DNA of 53,987 bases from positions 1 through 53,987 of the forward strand of contig DASSBJ010000004.1 of the NCBI GenBank assembly GCA_035698885.1. The letters run 5' to 3'. Position 1 is the first letter of the stretch; each line of letters starts with the position of its first letter. Of the stretch, positions 11,024 through 20,080 are shown piece by piece. The translations under genes were made by a program, and so were the position numbers. A model generated the notes under the pieces. It had not been told where the DNA came from, searched no databases, and was given only the letters and a program-made list of their open reading frames with translations. The stretch is from VRUE01 sp035698885. GTDB taxonomy: Bacteria; Actinomycetota; Thermoleophilia; Solirubrobacterales; 70-9.

Positions 11024-11581
11024 TTGCTGAAGAGCTATTCCAAGTTCAAGGTGGGGTTTGTCGTCATCGCGGCGTTCATGGCCCTTTCCCTCATACCCGC
11101 TACCGGCGCCAGCGCAAACTGCGGCGGTGGTGGCCTGACTCCGGCCCAGGTCGACATGTGCACGCCGACGCCGAAGGCGCGACTGCTGAAGAACGGGATG
11201 CTGATCCCGCCGAAGGCGGCCCCGGCACGGGTGAAGCGCGTGATCGCGTTCGCCAACCGGATCCGCACCAAGCCCTACGTCTGGGGAGGCGGCCACGGAC
11301 GCTGGTGGGACCGCGGCTACGACTGCTCGGGCTCGGTCAGCTACGCCCTGCACGGCGGCGACTTCCTCACCAGCCCGCTTCCCTCCGGCCCGATGGAGCG
11401 CTGGGGGCTCGCCGGCGAAGGCCGCTGGATCACCGTCTACGCCAACCCGGGCCACGCCTACGCCGTGATCGCGGGCTACCGCTGGGACACCTCCGGCGAC
11501 TCCAACGGCACCGGCCCGCGCTGGCACGAAGACCTGCGCGACAACGTCGGCTACGTCGCCCGCCACCCAATCGGCTTCTAG
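11024..11581 (+). CDS. Secreted NlpC/P60-like cell-wall hydrolase
   Basis: 185 residues from a TTG at 11024, fixed by AAGGAGAT five bases upstream. Residues 1-31 are a signal peptide (KFKVGFVVIAAFMALSLIP, cleavage near ASA-N). The C-terminal half is an NlpC/P60-type papain fold: catalytic Cys in GYDCSGSVSYALHGG near residue 103 and His in NPGHAYAVIAGYRWD near 147. Such enzymes cut peptide stems of peptidoglycan. It has only a short N-terminal region and no recognisable wall-binding domain. A c-di-AMP riboswitch precedes it, matching the usual pairing. Confidence 0.85.
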   Translation: MLKSYSKFKVGFVVIAAFMALSLIPATGASANCGGGGLTPAQVDMCTPTPKARLLKNGMLIPPKAAPARVKRVIAFANRIRTKPYVWGGGHGRWWDRGYDCSGSVSYALHGGDFLTSPLPSGPMERWGLAGEGRWITVYANPGHAYAVIAGYRWDTSGDSNGTGPRWHEDLRDNVGYVARHPIGF

Positions 11582-11623
11582 CCGCAGCGGCACAGAACTT
11601 CGGGGCAGGGGTTGTCCCGTACG

Positions 11624-11653
11624 CCACCCCGGCCAAGCGGCCGGGGTGGTTTT
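11624..11653 (+). terminator. Strong rho-independent terminator
   Basis: CCACCCCGGCC (11624-11634), loop AAGC, GGCCGGGGTGG (11639-11649), then TTTT: a perfect 11 bp GC stem with a T run, 43 bases after the hydrolase stop codon. Confidence 0.93.
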
Positions 11654-11715
11654 GTGCTTGACCTCTTGAACTTCTCGGATAACTTGCCCCTGTAACTGCA
11701 CCTCCTGACATCCGC

Positions 11716-12723
11716 TTGGTCGAGCTCACCAAGCACTACGGTGAGGTGCGGGCGGTTGCGGGCATCGACCTGGAGATCGAGCAGGGCGAGTTCTTCACCC
11801 TGCTCGGGCCGTCCGGCTCGGGCAAGACGACGACGCTGCGGATGATCGCCGGCTTCGAGGACCCCAGCGGGGGCCGGATCGAGCTGGCGGGCAGGGACGT
11901 CTCCGGGGTGCCGCCCTATGACCGCGAGGTCAACACCGTCTTCCAGGACTACGCCCTGTTCCCCCATATGAGCGTCGGCGAGAACGTCGCCTACGGGCTG
12001 CGGGTCGCCGGCGTGGGCCGCGCCGAGCGGGCGAGGCGCCGCGACGAGGCGCTGGAGATGGTCCGCCTGCCGGGCTATGGAGAGCGCCGACCGGGCGAGC
12101 TCTCCGGCGGGCAGCGCCAGCGGGTCGCCCTGGCGCGGGCGATCGTCAACCGGCCGCGGGTGCTGCTGCTCGACGAGCCGCTCGGCGCGCTCGACCTGAA
12201 GCTGCGCGAGCAGATGCAGGGCGAGCTCAAGTCGATCCAGGGCGAGGTCGGCATCACCTTCGTCTACGTCACCCACGACCAGGACGAGGCGCTGACGATG
12301 AGCAACCGGATCGCCGTCTTCAACGGGGGCCGGATCGAGCAGGTCAGCCCGCCGGTCGAGCTCTACGAGCACCCCGCCACCGAGTTCGTCGCCGGCTTCG
12401 TCGGCGTCTCCAACCTGCTCGAACGCGACGGCTCGCGCTTCACGATCAGGCCGGAGAAGATCCAGCTGTTCGACCCGGCGCGGGCGCCGAATGGGCTGCG
12501 CACCGAGCGTGGCCGGGTGGTCGAGGTGGCCTACGCGGGCATGGTCACCCGCTACACCGTCGTCCTGGAGGGTGGCGGGAAGCTTCAGCTCGTTCGTCAG
12601 AACGCGGAGGGCGCAGCGGCCGAGGCGCCCGCCGAGCAGGGCAGGGAGGTGCTGGTGGGCTGGCGCCCGGAGCACACGGTCGCGGTCGGAGGGAAATCGA
12701 AACCAGAGGAGGAACCGACATGA
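11716..12723 (+). CDS. potA: Polyamine-type ABC transporter ATP-binding protein
   Basis: 335 residues: Walker A GPSGSGKT, Q-loop VFQDYALFPHM, signature LSGGQRQRVALARA, Walker B VLLLDEPLGALD, switch His in VTHDQDEA, and a C-terminal TOBE-like regulatory region. It energises import by the two permeases encoded downstream. The TTG at 11716 is the only canonical start in this frame after a stop at 11680, although similarity to PotA proteins (P-D-I-R-L-V-E-L-T) seems to begin about four codons earlier; no good Shine-Dalgarno is visible. It overlaps the binding-protein gene by ATGA. Confidence 0.88.
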   Translation: MVELTKHYGEVRAVAGIDLEIEQGEFFTLLGPSGSGKTTTLRMIAGFEDPSGGRIELAGRDVSGVPPYDREVNTVFQDYALFPHMSVGENVAYGLRVAGVGRAERARRRDEALEMVRLPGYGERRPGELSGGQRQRVALARAIVNRPRVLLLDEPLGALDLKLREQMQGELKSIQGEVGITFVYVTHDQDEALTMSNRIAVFNGGRIEQVSPPVELYEHPATEFVAGFVGVSNLLERDGSRFTIRPEKIQLFDPARAPNGLRTERGRVVEVAYAGMVTRYTVVLEGGGKLQLVRQNAEGAAAEAPAEQGREVLVGWRPEHTVAVGGKSKPEEEPT

Positions 12724-13904
12724 GAACCCAGGAAAACCCAGCGCGGACGGCGTGGTCGGTCATCGCCGGACTGCTAGCCCTGATGCTCCTGCTGGCCGGC
12801 TGCGGCGGAGGGGGCGGCAGCTCGGGCGGCGAAGAACTGGCGGAACTCGGCAAAGGAGAGGGGCAGGTCAACCTGATCTCCTGGGCCGGCTACGTCGAAC
12901 CCGAATGGGTCAAGCCGTTCGAAGCCAAGACCGGCTGCAAGGTCAGCGACAAGGTCGCCGGCACCTCGGACGAAATGGTCCAGCTGATGCGCACCGGCCA
13001 GTACGACGGCGTCTCGGCGTCGGGCAACGCGACCGCACGGCTGGTCGACGGCGGCGACGTCGCGCCGGTCAACGTCGGCCTCGTGCCCAACTACAAGACG
13101 GTCTTCAGCGACCTCAAGGACCAGCCCTACAACACCTTCGACGGCACCCCGTACGGAATTCCGCACGGTCGCGGCGCCAACCTGCTGATGTGGAACTCCG
13201 ACGACGTCAAGCCGGCGCCGAGCTCCTGGGACGTGATGCTCGACCCGAAGACGGCGGCCAGCTACAAGGGCAAGATCAGCGCCTACGACGACCCGATCTA
13301 CATCGCCGACGCGGCCGTCTACCTGAAGACGCACCGGCCCGACCTGGGGATCGAAGACCCCTACGAGTTGAACGAAGAGCAGTTCGAAGCGGCGGTCGAG
13401 CTGCTGAAGGAACAGCGCCCCTACGTGGGCGAATACTGGTCCGACGCGGCGAAGCAGATCTCCGCCTTCGCCAACGGCGACAGCACGGTCGGCACGACCT
13501 GGCAGTACCAGTACTTCGCCCTGCAGGAAGAAGGCGAGCCGGTGGCGGCGAGCCCGGCGAGCCAGGGCTTCCTGCCGAAGGAGGGGGCGACCGGCTGGTC
13601 GGACACCTGGATGATCAGCTCCGAAGCCAAGCACCCCAACTGCATGTACATGTGGATGAACTGGATCATCGAACCGCAGGTGAACGCCGAAGTCGCCGAA
13701 TACTTCGGTGAGGCGCCGGCCCAGGAACTGGCCTGCGAACACACGGCGGAGAAGGGCTTCTGCGCCAAATACCACGCCGAAAACCCGGCCTTCTGGAAGC
13801 GCGTCTACTACTGGGAGACGCCGGTGGCCGACTGCGGCAACGGGTCCGAAGACTGCATGGACTACAACAAGTGGGTCCAGGCCTGGACGTCGATCAAGGG
13901 GTGA
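12720..13904 (+). CDS. potD: Polyamine-type ABC transporter substrate-binding lipoprotein
   Basis: 394 residues. The N-terminus has a hydrophobic stretch and lipobox LLAGC with Cys28, so the mature protein is lipid-anchored outside the membrane. The mature part resembles PotD/PotF extracellular solute-binding proteins (INLISWAGY-like start VNLISWAGYVEPEWVKPFE, then NLLMWNSDDVKPAPSSWDVM). Spermidine/putrescine is the family's usual ligand, but the C-terminal half has an unusual number of Cys and ligand residues cannot be judged, so substrate is inference. Shine-Dalgarno GAGGA precedes the ATG, within the end of potA. Confidence 0.85.
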   Translation: MRTQENPARTAWSVIAGLLALMLLLAGCGGGGGSSGGEELAELGKGEGQVNLISWAGYVEPEWVKPFEAKTGCKVSDKVAGTSDEMVQLMRTGQYDGVSASGNATARLVDGGDVAPVNVGLVPNYKTVFSDLKDQPYNTFDGTPYGIPHGRGANLLMWNSDDVKPAPSSWDVMLDPKTAASYKGKISAYDDPIYIADAAVYLKTHRPDLGIEDPYELNEEQFEAAVELLKEQRPYVGEYWSDAAKQISAFANGDSTVGTTWQYQYFALQEEGEPVAASPASQGFLPKEGATGWSDTWMISSEAKHPNCMYMWMNWIIEPQVNAEVAEYFGEAPAQELACEHTAEKGFCAKYHAENPAFWKRVYYWETPVADCGNGSEDCMDYNKWVQAWTSIKG

Positions 13905-14755
13905 GCCGCCGGCTCGCAACCTTCTTCGACGGGCGCCCCCGCCTTCAGGTGGGGGCGCTCCTCGCCGGCCCGCTCGGCTGGCTGGCTGTCGGCTACCTCG
14001 GCTCGCTCGCGATCCTCCTGATCGCCGCCTTCTGGACCGTCGACCCGCTCTCCGGCGAAGTCGTCCAGGGCTTCAGCCTGCAGACCATCGAAGTCCTCTT
14101 CGACGAACCGGTCTACCGCAGCATCGTCGGCCGCACGGTGGCGATCGCCGCGCTGGTGACCCTGACCGACGCCCTGCTCGCCTTCCCGATCGCCTTCTAC
14201 ATGGCGAAGCTGGCGAGCCGCCGCGGCAAGGCGCTGCTGCTGGTCGCGGTGCTGGTGCCGCTCTGGTCGAGCTACCTGGTCAAGGTGCTCTCCTGGCGCA
14301 CGATGCTCTCCAGCGACGGGGCGATCGACTGGGCCCTGCAGCCGTTCGGGCTGCACGGCCCCGGCTACGGCAACGTCGCCGTCTGGCTGGTGATGAGCTA
14401 CCTCTGGCTGCCCTACATGGTGCTGCCGATCTTCGCCGGCCTCGAGCGGATCCCCGACTCGCTGATCAGCGCCTCCGAGGACCTCGGCGCGGCGCCGCTG
14501 ACGACCTTTCGCCGGGTGATCCTGCCGCTCTCCTTTCCCGCCGTCGTCGCCGGCTCGATCTTCACCTTCTCGCTGACCCTCGGCGACTACATCACGCCGC
14601 GCCTGGTCTCCAACAACCAGTTCATCGGCAACGTGATCTTCAACAACATCTCCAACAACCTGCCGCTCGCCTCGGCCCTGGCGCTCGTGCCTATCGTGGT
14701 GATGGTCGCCTACCTGCTGGTCGCCCGCAAGCTGGGAGCGTTCGAGCACGTATGA
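13901..14755 (+). CDS. potB: Polyamine-type ABC transporter permease 1
   Basis: 284 residues from a GTG at 13901 that overlaps the potD stop (GTGA). Six hydrophobic helices are visible; the cytoplasmic EAA-type loop reads ISASEDLGAAPLTTFRRVILPLS near residue 200. It pairs with the next gene to form the membrane channel. A slightly longer reading from 13871 would intrude into potD and is less likely. Confidence 0.85.
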   Translation: MSRRLATFFDGRPRLQVGALLAGPLGWLAVGYLGSLAILLIAAFWTVDPLSGEVVQGFSLQTIEVLFDEPVYRSIVGRTVAIAALVTLTDALLAFPIAFYMAKLASRRGKALLLVAVLVPLWSSYLVKVLSWRTMLSSDGAIDWALQPFGLHGPGYGNVAVWLVMSYLWLPYMVLPIFAGLERIPDSLISASEDLGAAPLTTFRRVILPLSFPAVVAGSIFTFSLTLGDYITPRLVSNNQFIGNVIFNNISNNLPLASALALVPIVVMVAYLLVARKLGAFEHV

Positions 14756-14762
14756 GGACGCG

Positions 14763-15608
14763 ATGAGGCTCTCCAGGCGATCGACCGTGGTCCTGCGCGC
14801 CGGCGTCGGCGTCGGCCTCGCCTTCATCTACGTGCCGCTGCTCGTGCTGGCGCTCTACGCGTTCAACTCGAGCAACATCCTCAAGTGGCCGCCGCCCGGG
14901 CTGACCCTCGACTGGTTCGGCAAGGCGCTGGAAGACGAGTTCGCCCGCGAAGCCTTCCTCACCTCGCTGAAGGCGGGGGCCGTCGCGACGGCGATCGCCC
15001 TGCTGCTCGGCACGCTCGCCTCGCTCGCCGTCGCGCGCCACCGCTTCTTCGGCCGCGAGACGATCTCCTTCCTGGTGATCCTGCCGATCGCCCTGCCGGG
15101 AATCGTCACCGGCGTCGCGCTCAGCAACACCTTCACCCAGGTGCTCGGCATCGACCTCGGCTTCTTCACCGTGATCGTCGGCCACGCCACCTTCTGCATC
15201 GTCGTCGTCTACAACAACGCGATCGCCCGCCTGCGCCGGCTCTCCACCTCCTTCGAGGAGGCCTCAGCCGACCTCGGCGCCCACACCTGGCAGACCTTCC
15301 GCTTCGTCACCCTGCCGAACCTGCGCAGCGCGCTCGGCGCCGGCGCCCTGCTCGCCTTCGGCCTCTCCTTCGACGAGATCATCGTCACCACGTTCACGAT
15401 CGGCGCCGGCGAAGAAACGCTGCCGATCTGGATCTTCCGCAACCTCTTCCGCCCCAACCAGCTGCCGGTCGTCAACGCCGTCGCCGTGCTGGTCGTGCTG
15501 ATCTCGATCCTGCCCGTCTACCTCGCCCACCGCCTGACCCGCGAGGAAGGCGGCCCGGCGGCCGCCCGCGGCGGCGCCGTCGAGGCCGAGGCGACGGCCG
15601 TTCCGTAG
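14763..15608 (+). CDS. potC: Polyamine-type ABC transporter permease 2
   Basis: 281 residues, six helices, with the EAA loop FEEASADLGAHTWQTFRFVTLP near residue 162. It starts 7 bp after the first permease. The C-terminal 20 residues are an Ala/Glu-rich tail. Its stop codon abuts the stop codon of the convergent TetR gene with no intervening base. Confidence 0.87.
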   Translation: MRLSRRSTVVLRAGVGVGLAFIYVPLLVLALYAFNSSNILKWPPPGLTLDWFGKALEDEFAREAFLTSLKAGAVATAIALLLGTLASLAVARHRFFGRETISFLVILPIALPGIVTGVALSNTFTQVLGIDLGFFTVIVGHATFCIVVVYNNAIARLRRLSTSFEEASADLGAHTWQTFRFVTLPNLRSALGAGALLAFGLSFDEIIVTTFTIGAGEETLPIWIFRNLFRPNQLPVVNAVAVLVVLISILPVYLAHRLTREEGGPAAARGGAVEAEATAVP

Positions 15609-16289
15609 CTACGTCCGCGCCAGCCGCTCGGCCTGCTCGGCGCCGACGTAGGGGGCGAGCGTCAGCTCGACCAGGTCGGGCAGCAGCCGCTCGAGCCGCT
15701 CGGTGCGGCCGGCGCTGATCTCGCGGATGACCAGCGAGACGATCCCGCCGACCAGGGCTTCCTCGGTCGCCTCCGGAAGCGGGTGCTCGCCGCCGTGCTC
15801 GGGGCGGCCGGCCTTGAGGATCTCGACCAGGCCCTGCATCGAGGCGCGGTGGCGGGCCGCGATCTCGCCGCCGGCCGAGATCGGCTCGATCATCGTCAGG
15901 CGGGCCAGCTCGGGCTCGCCGGCGAGGAAGCGCAGCATCGTCGCCAGCGCCGCGCGGACCTGCTGCGGCCAGTCCTCGAAGGCCTCGGCGGCCGCACGCA
16001 TCGAGGCGGAGATGTGGTCGGCGACCATCTCGTAGGCGGCGAGAAAGCAGGCTTCCTTGTCGTCGAAGTGCTCGTAGAAGGTGCGCCGCGAGACCGAGGC
16101 GGCCTTGGTGATGTTGGCCACGGTGGTCGCGTTGTAGCCGCGCTCGGCGACGACGTCGACCAGCGCGGTCACGATCCGCTCCCGCTGGTTCTGGACGACG
16201 AACTCGCGCGGCAGCCCGTGGCGCCCGGCGGGCAGGCGGGGAGAGGCGGCGACCGCCCCCTCCTCCGGCTCCTTCTTCCCCTTGGCCAC
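15609..16289 (-). CDS. TetR/AcrR family regulator (1 of 4)
   Basis: 226 residues from a GTG at 16289. The DNA-binding HTH is in residues about 30-80 (RERIVTALVDVVAERGYNAT, then VSRRTFYEHFDDKEACFLAAY). The ligand-binding C-terminus ends LLPDLVELTLAPYVG. It is clearly paralogous to the third TetR gene (shared LPxGRHxxPRxFVxQNQRER N-terminus). Ligand and targets are unknown; it is convergent with the transporter operon rather than divergent from it, so control of that operon is not suggested by layout. Confidence 0.85.
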   Translation of the reverse strand: MAKGKKEPEEGAVAASPRLPAGRHGLPREFVVQNQRERIVTALVDVVAERGYNATTVANITKAASVSRRTFYEHFDDKEACFLAAYEMVADHISASMRAAAEAFEDWPQQVRAALATMLRFLAGEPELARLTMIEPISAGGEIAARHRASMQGLVEILKAGRPEHGGEHPLPEATEEALVGGIVSLVIREISAGRTERLERLLPDLVELTLAPYVGAEQAERLART

Positions 16290-16318
16290 GAACCGACGAT
16301 ACCCCAGCGGCGGGCGGC

Positions 16319-16954
16319 TCAGCGCAGGGGCTGGACGGCCAGCTCGTCCTCGGCGGCGCGCTGTCCGAGGTAGGGCATGGTCGCCAGGTAGATCAGCTCC
16401 GGCAGGAACTCCTCGCCGCGTTCGATCGAGCCGGATTCGATCTTGCTGAAGATCGTGTTGTAGACGGCGCCGGCCGCGATTTCGGCGGTGCAGCGCGACG
16501 TCCGCCGCTCGCCCTCGACCTCGCCGCGGCCGCCGTCGAGGAAGTCGGCGATCCGGGCGACGACCCGGTCGCGGCGCCGCTGCGCGCCGTTGCCGGAGCC
16601 GTTGACCGAGATGACGAGAAAGCGGGCGCGCGCGGGATCCTCCTGCAGGAAGCGCATCGCCGCGACGCCCGCCGCCCAGATGCGGTCGTGCCAGCTCTGG
16701 CGACCCTCGGAGACGCTCTCGACACGCCCGCAGAGCTCCTCGATCGCCTCGTCGTGGATCGCCAGGAAGCAGTCCTCGAGGTCCGCGAAGCAGCGATCGA
16801 AGTGGGCGCGGCTGACGTCGGCCCGAGCGCACACGGCCGCCATGTCGATCGCCAGGAAGCCGTGGTCGGCGACCATCTCGACGATCGCGGCGGCGATCCT
16901 CTCGCGCGCCGGATCGCGTCCTCTGCGGGGCGCGCTCACATCGGCCCGGCCCAA
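16319..16954 (-). CDS. TetR/AcrR family regulator (2 of 4)
   Basis: About 211 residues. HTH region: ARERIAAAIVEMVADHGFLA followed by ARADVSRAHFDRCFADLEDCFLA; the usual TFY of the recognition helix is AHF, so this HTH is diverged. The C-terminus ends FLPELIYLATMPYLG, the motif shared by all four TetR genes here. Start is uncertain: TTG at 16954 (GGGGAG directly upstream) or GTG at 16939. It lies 29 bp upstream of TetR 1 on the same strand. Confidence 0.75.
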   Translation of the reverse strand: MGRADVSAPRRGRDPARERIAAAIVEMVADHGFLAIDMAAVCARADVSRAHFDRCFADLEDCFLAIHDEAIEELCGRVESVSEGRQSWHDRIWAAGVAAMRFLQEDPARARFLVISVNGSGNGAQRRRDRVVARIADFLDGGRGEVEGERRTSRCTAEIAAGAVYNTIFSKIESGSIERGEEFLPELIYLATMPYLGQRAAEDELAVQPLR

Positions 16955-16991
16955 CTCCCCGCGCTTGGCGTGGCAAATCCGGCGACCTCCA

Positions 16992-17678
16992 CTAGGCGGC
17001 CGCCCGGGCCTGCGCCGCCTCCGCCGCGCGAGCCGCCTCTACCTCCCCGACGTATGGCGTCAAGGTCACCTGCAGCATCTCGGGCAACAGGGCCTTCAGG
17101 TCGTCGACCCGGTCGGAGACCAGGCGCTGGTGGACCAGCCACATAAGGCCGCCGGCGATCGCCACCTCGAGCCCGTCGGGCAACCTGCTCGCCCGCGGGT
17201 TGAGCTCGCGCCCCTCGCGCAGCTTCGGGGCGACGCTCTCCAGCATCGACTGGTAGCGGGCCAGCGACTCCGTGCCCGCGGCCTGGGCCTCGACGATGCA
17301 GAGCTTCGCCCGCGCCGGCTCGCTCACCACCATCTCGAGCAGGACCTCGAGCCCGGTGGAGATCTGGTCGACCCAGGGCTGCTCGGCGTCGAGCAGCTCC
17401 GCGAACACCTCGCCGGCCGCGGCGACGTTCTCGTCGAAGGCGGCGAGGAAGCACTCTTCCTTGTTCGCGAAGTGCTCGTAGAAGGTCACCAGCGCGACCC
17501 GCGCGGTCTTCGCGATCAGCTCGATCGTCGTCTTCTGATAGCCCCGCTCGGCGACCAGCTCGGCCGTCGCCAGCAGCATCCGCTCGCGCTGGTTCTGCGA
17601 GACGAAGTCGCGCGGGATCAGGTGCCGCCCCGGCGGCAGCTTGGCGAGGCGCTCCGAAAGCGAACGGGAGTCGGCCAT
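16992..17678 (-). CDS. TetR/AcrR family regulator (3 of 4)
   Basis: 228 residues from ATG 17678 (MADSRSLSERLAKLPPGRH). HTH: NQRERMLLATAELVAERGYQ, then ARVALVTFYEHFANKEECFL. Ends LLPEMLQVTLTPYVG followed by an Ala-rich tail. It is paralogous to TetR 1 and divergent from TetR 4 across an AT-rich 111 bp gap containing a palindrome, consistent with autoregulation (inference). Confidence 0.86.
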   Translation of the reverse strand: MADSRSLSERLAKLPPGRHLIPRDFVSQNQRERMLLATAELVAERGYQKTTIELIAKTARVALVTFYEHFANKEECFLAAFDENVAAAGEVFAELLDAEQPWVDQISTGLEVLLEMVVSEPARAKLCIVEAQAAGTESLARYQSMLESVAPKLREGRELNPRASRLPDGLEVAIAGGLMWLVHQRLVSDRVDDLKALLPEMLQVTLTPYVGEVEAARAAEAAQARAAA

Positions 17679-17699
17679 GCCAGGACGGTACCAAAACAT

Positions 17700-17710
17700 A
17701 CATCTGATGT
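17700..17710. promoter_or_regulatory. Candidate operator between divergent TetR genes
   Basis: ACATCTGATGT is a perfect palindrome around a central base, 21 bases before the start of TetR 3 in the only AT-rich gap of this area. A regulator of this family binding its own promoter would fit; there is no direct proof. Confidence 0.35.
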
Positions 17711-17789
17711 CTACTTCCTTTTTCTACAGAAAACAGCACGTTCTAGTCGCCCACGTTTCTAAAAGCTGCTATACCTGGACAAAAGGTTT

Positions 17790-18494
17790 ATGTTTTCGAG
17801 TCCAGACGACAGCCCGCAGGTCGTCCCCTTCCCCGGCTTCCGCGGGCATCGCCAACCGCGCGAGCGGATCCTCGAGGCGATGCTCGCCGCCAGCGGCGAG
17901 CGCGGCTTCGAACGCACGGCCGTCCGCCACGTGATCGAGCGCGCGCATACGAGCCGCGCCACCTTCTACAAGCACTTCGAGGACCGCGAAGACTGCTTCG
18001 CGCAGGCCTACGGCGAGACCACCGGCTGGCTCTGGCGCCGCGGCGCCGCCACCGCCAGGCGTCAGCCGTCGTGGCGGGAGGGCCTGCGCGCGACGCTGGC
18101 GGAGCTGCTCGAGTTCTGCGCCAACCAGCCCCAGGTCGCGAAAGCGCTCGTGGTCGAGGTCCATGCGGCGGGCGAGCCCTCGCTCGCCCAGCGGCGCGAT
18201 TTGATGGAGCGCCTCTCCCACGCGCTGGACAGCGCGCGCCGCGAGATTCCGTCTCGCCAAGCTCCACCTCCTGTTGCTTCCGATTTCATTGTAGGGGCGA
18301 TCGACACGCTGCTGGCGGCAAAGCTGATGGACGGCGACGCCGGCCGCGCGCCGGAGCTGCTTCCCGGCCTGCTGCACTTCATCGTCATGCAGTACCTCGG
18401 CGAGGCCGCCGCCTGGGAGGAGATGACCGCGGCGCCGCTGGCCACCTGGAAGGCCCGCCGCGCGACGGCCGGCGAGATGCCGCCCCGCCGCTGA
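17790..18494 (+). CDS. TetR/AcrR family regulator (4 of 4)
   Basis: 234 residues from ATG 17790 with AAAAGG upstream. HTH: RERILEAMLAASGERGFERT, then AHTSRATFYKHFEDREDCFA. The C-terminal domain ends LLPGLLHFIVMQYLG, followed by a basic tail. It is transcribed away from TetR 3. Its stop lies 3 bp from the convergent carboxylase gene's stop. Target unknown. Confidence 0.85.
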   Translation: MFSSPDDSPQVVPFPGFRGHRQPRERILEAMLAASGERGFERTAVRHVIERAHTSRATFYKHFEDREDCFAQAYGETTGWLWRRGAATARRQPSWREGLRATLAELLEFCANQPQVAKALVVEVHAAGEPSLAQRRDLMERLSHALDSARREIPSRQAPPPVASDFIVGAIDTLLAAKLMDGDAGRAPELLPGLLHFIVMQYLGEAAAWEEMTAAPLATWKARRATAGEMPPRR

Positions 18495-18497
18495 GCC

Positions 18498-20066
18498 CTA
18501 CAGCGGGATGTTGCCGTGCTTGCGCTTCGGCTGCTCGACCCGCTTGGACTGCAGCACGCGCAGCGCCTTGACCAGCTTCGGCCGCGTTTCCTTCGGCTCG
18601 ATCACGTCGTCGATGTAGCCCCGCTCCGCCGCCGAGTAGGGATTGGCGAAGTGGGCTTTGTAGTCGTCGATCAGCTTCTGGCGGCGCTCGTCGGGAGTCG
18701 GCGAGGAGGCGATGTCCCGGCGGTAGATGATGTTGACCGCGCCCTCGGGGCCCATCACCGCGACCTCCGCCGTCGGCCAGGCGACGTTGTAGTCGGCGAG
18801 CATGTGCTTGGAGGCCATCACGTCGTAGGCGCCGCCGTAGGCCTTGCGGGTGACGACCGTGAGCTTCGGCACCGTCGCCTCGGTGAAGGCGTAGAGCAGC
18901 TTGGCGCCGTGGCGGATGATCCCGTTCCACTCCTGGTCGGTGCCGGGCAGGAAGCCGGGAACGTCGGTGAAGGTCAGGATCGGCACGTTGAAGGCGTCGC
19001 AGGTGCGGACGAAGCGGGCGGCCTTCTCGGAGGCCTCGATGTCGAGCACGCCGGCCAGGTGGGCGGGCTGGTTGCCGACGACGCCGACCGGGAAGCCGTC
19101 GAGGCGGGCAAAGCCGCAGACGATGTTCTTGGCGAAGTGCTCGTGGACCTCGAAGAAGTCCTCGTCGTCGACGATCCGGGCGATCGCCTCGCGCATGTCG
19201 TAGGGCTTGGACGGGTCGTCGGGGACGATCGTCTGCAGCTCCTCGTCTTCGCGATCCGGATCGTCCTGCGGGGCGAAGCGCGGCGGCGGCTCGAGGTTGT
19301 TGGAGGGCAGGAACCCGAGCAGGTAGCGCACGTCCTCGAGGCAGCTCTCCTCGTCCTCGGCGGCGAAGTGGGCGACGCCGGACTTCGAGTTGTGGCTCAT
19401 CGCCCCGCCCAGCTCCTCGAACTCGACTTCCTCTCCGGTGACCGTCTTGATCACTTCGGGGCCGGTGATGAACATGTGCGAGGTCTCTTTGACCATGAAG
19501 ATGAAGTCGGTCATCGCCGGCGAGTAGACGGCGCCGCCGGCGCAGGGCCCCATGATCAGGCTGATCTGCGGGATCACGCCCGAGCATTTGACGTTGCGGA
19601 CGAAGACGTCGCCATAGGCGCCGAGGCTGACGACGCCCTCCTGGATCCGCGCGCCGCCCGAGTCGTTGATGCCGATAACCGGCGCCCCGACCGCGGCGGC
19701 CTGGTCCATCACCTTGCACATCTTCTCCGCCATCACCTCGCCGAGGCTGCCGCCGAAGACGGTGAAGTCCTGCGAGAAGACGAAGACCGGGCGACCGTCG
19801 ACCGTGCCGTGCCCGGTGACCACGGCGTCGCCCCAGGGCCGTCGTTTCTGCATCTCGAAGTCGTAGGTGCGGTGACGGACGAAGGTGTCGAGCTCCTCGA
19901 AGGAGCCGGGGTCGAGCAGCTTCTCGATCCGCTCGCGGGCGGTCATCTTGCCCTTCGCGTGCTGCTTCTCGACCGCCTCCTCGGAGGCGGAGTGAACGGC
20001 TTCCTCGCGCAGCTCGCGCAGGTAGGAGAGCTTCTCCTCGTGGGTGACCGGATTTCGCTCGCGCAT
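18498..20066 (-). CDS. pccB: Acyl-CoA (probably propionyl-CoA) carboxylase beta subunit
   Basis: 522 residues of carboxyltransferase: KGKMTARERIEKLLDPGSFEE at the N-terminus, oxyanion-hole glycines in INDSGGARIQEGV and MGPCAGGAVYSPAM, and second-domain GFLPGTDQEWNGIIRHGAK. It moves carboxyl from biotin to acyl-CoA, with a biotin/biotin-carboxylase alpha subunit encoded elsewhere. Its place in a transcription unit with methylmalonyl-CoA mutase argues for propionyl-CoA as substrate; acetyl-CoA cannot be excluded. ATG 20066 chosen; GTG 20048 is possible. Confidence 0.9.
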   Translation of the reverse strand: MRERNPVTHEEKLSYLRELREEAVHSASEEAVEKQHAKGKMTARERIEKLLDPGSFEELDTFVRHRTYDFEMQKRRPWGDAVVTGHGTVDGRPVFVFSQDFTVFGGSLGEVMAEKMCKVMDQAAAVGAPVIGINDSGGARIQEGVVSLGAYGDVFVRNVKCSGVIPQISLIMGPCAGGAVYSPAMTDFIFMVKETSHMFITGPEVIKTVTGEEVEFEELGGAMSHNSKSGVAHFAAEDEESCLEDVRYLLGFLPSNNLEPPPRFAPQDDPDREDEELQTIVPDDPSKPYDMREAIARIVDDEDFFEVHEHFAKNIVCGFARLDGFPVGVVGNQPAHLAGVLDIEASEKAARFVRTCDAFNVPILTFTDVPGFLPGTDQEWNGIIRHGAKLLYAFTEATVPKLTVVTRKAYGGAYDVMASKHMLADYNVAWPTAEVAVMGPEGAVNIIYRRDIASSPTPDERRQKLIDDYKAHFANPYSAAERGYIDDVIEPKETRPKLVKALRVLQSKRVEQPKRKHGNIPL

Positions 20067-20080
20067 CGCGGCGCGGGAGT

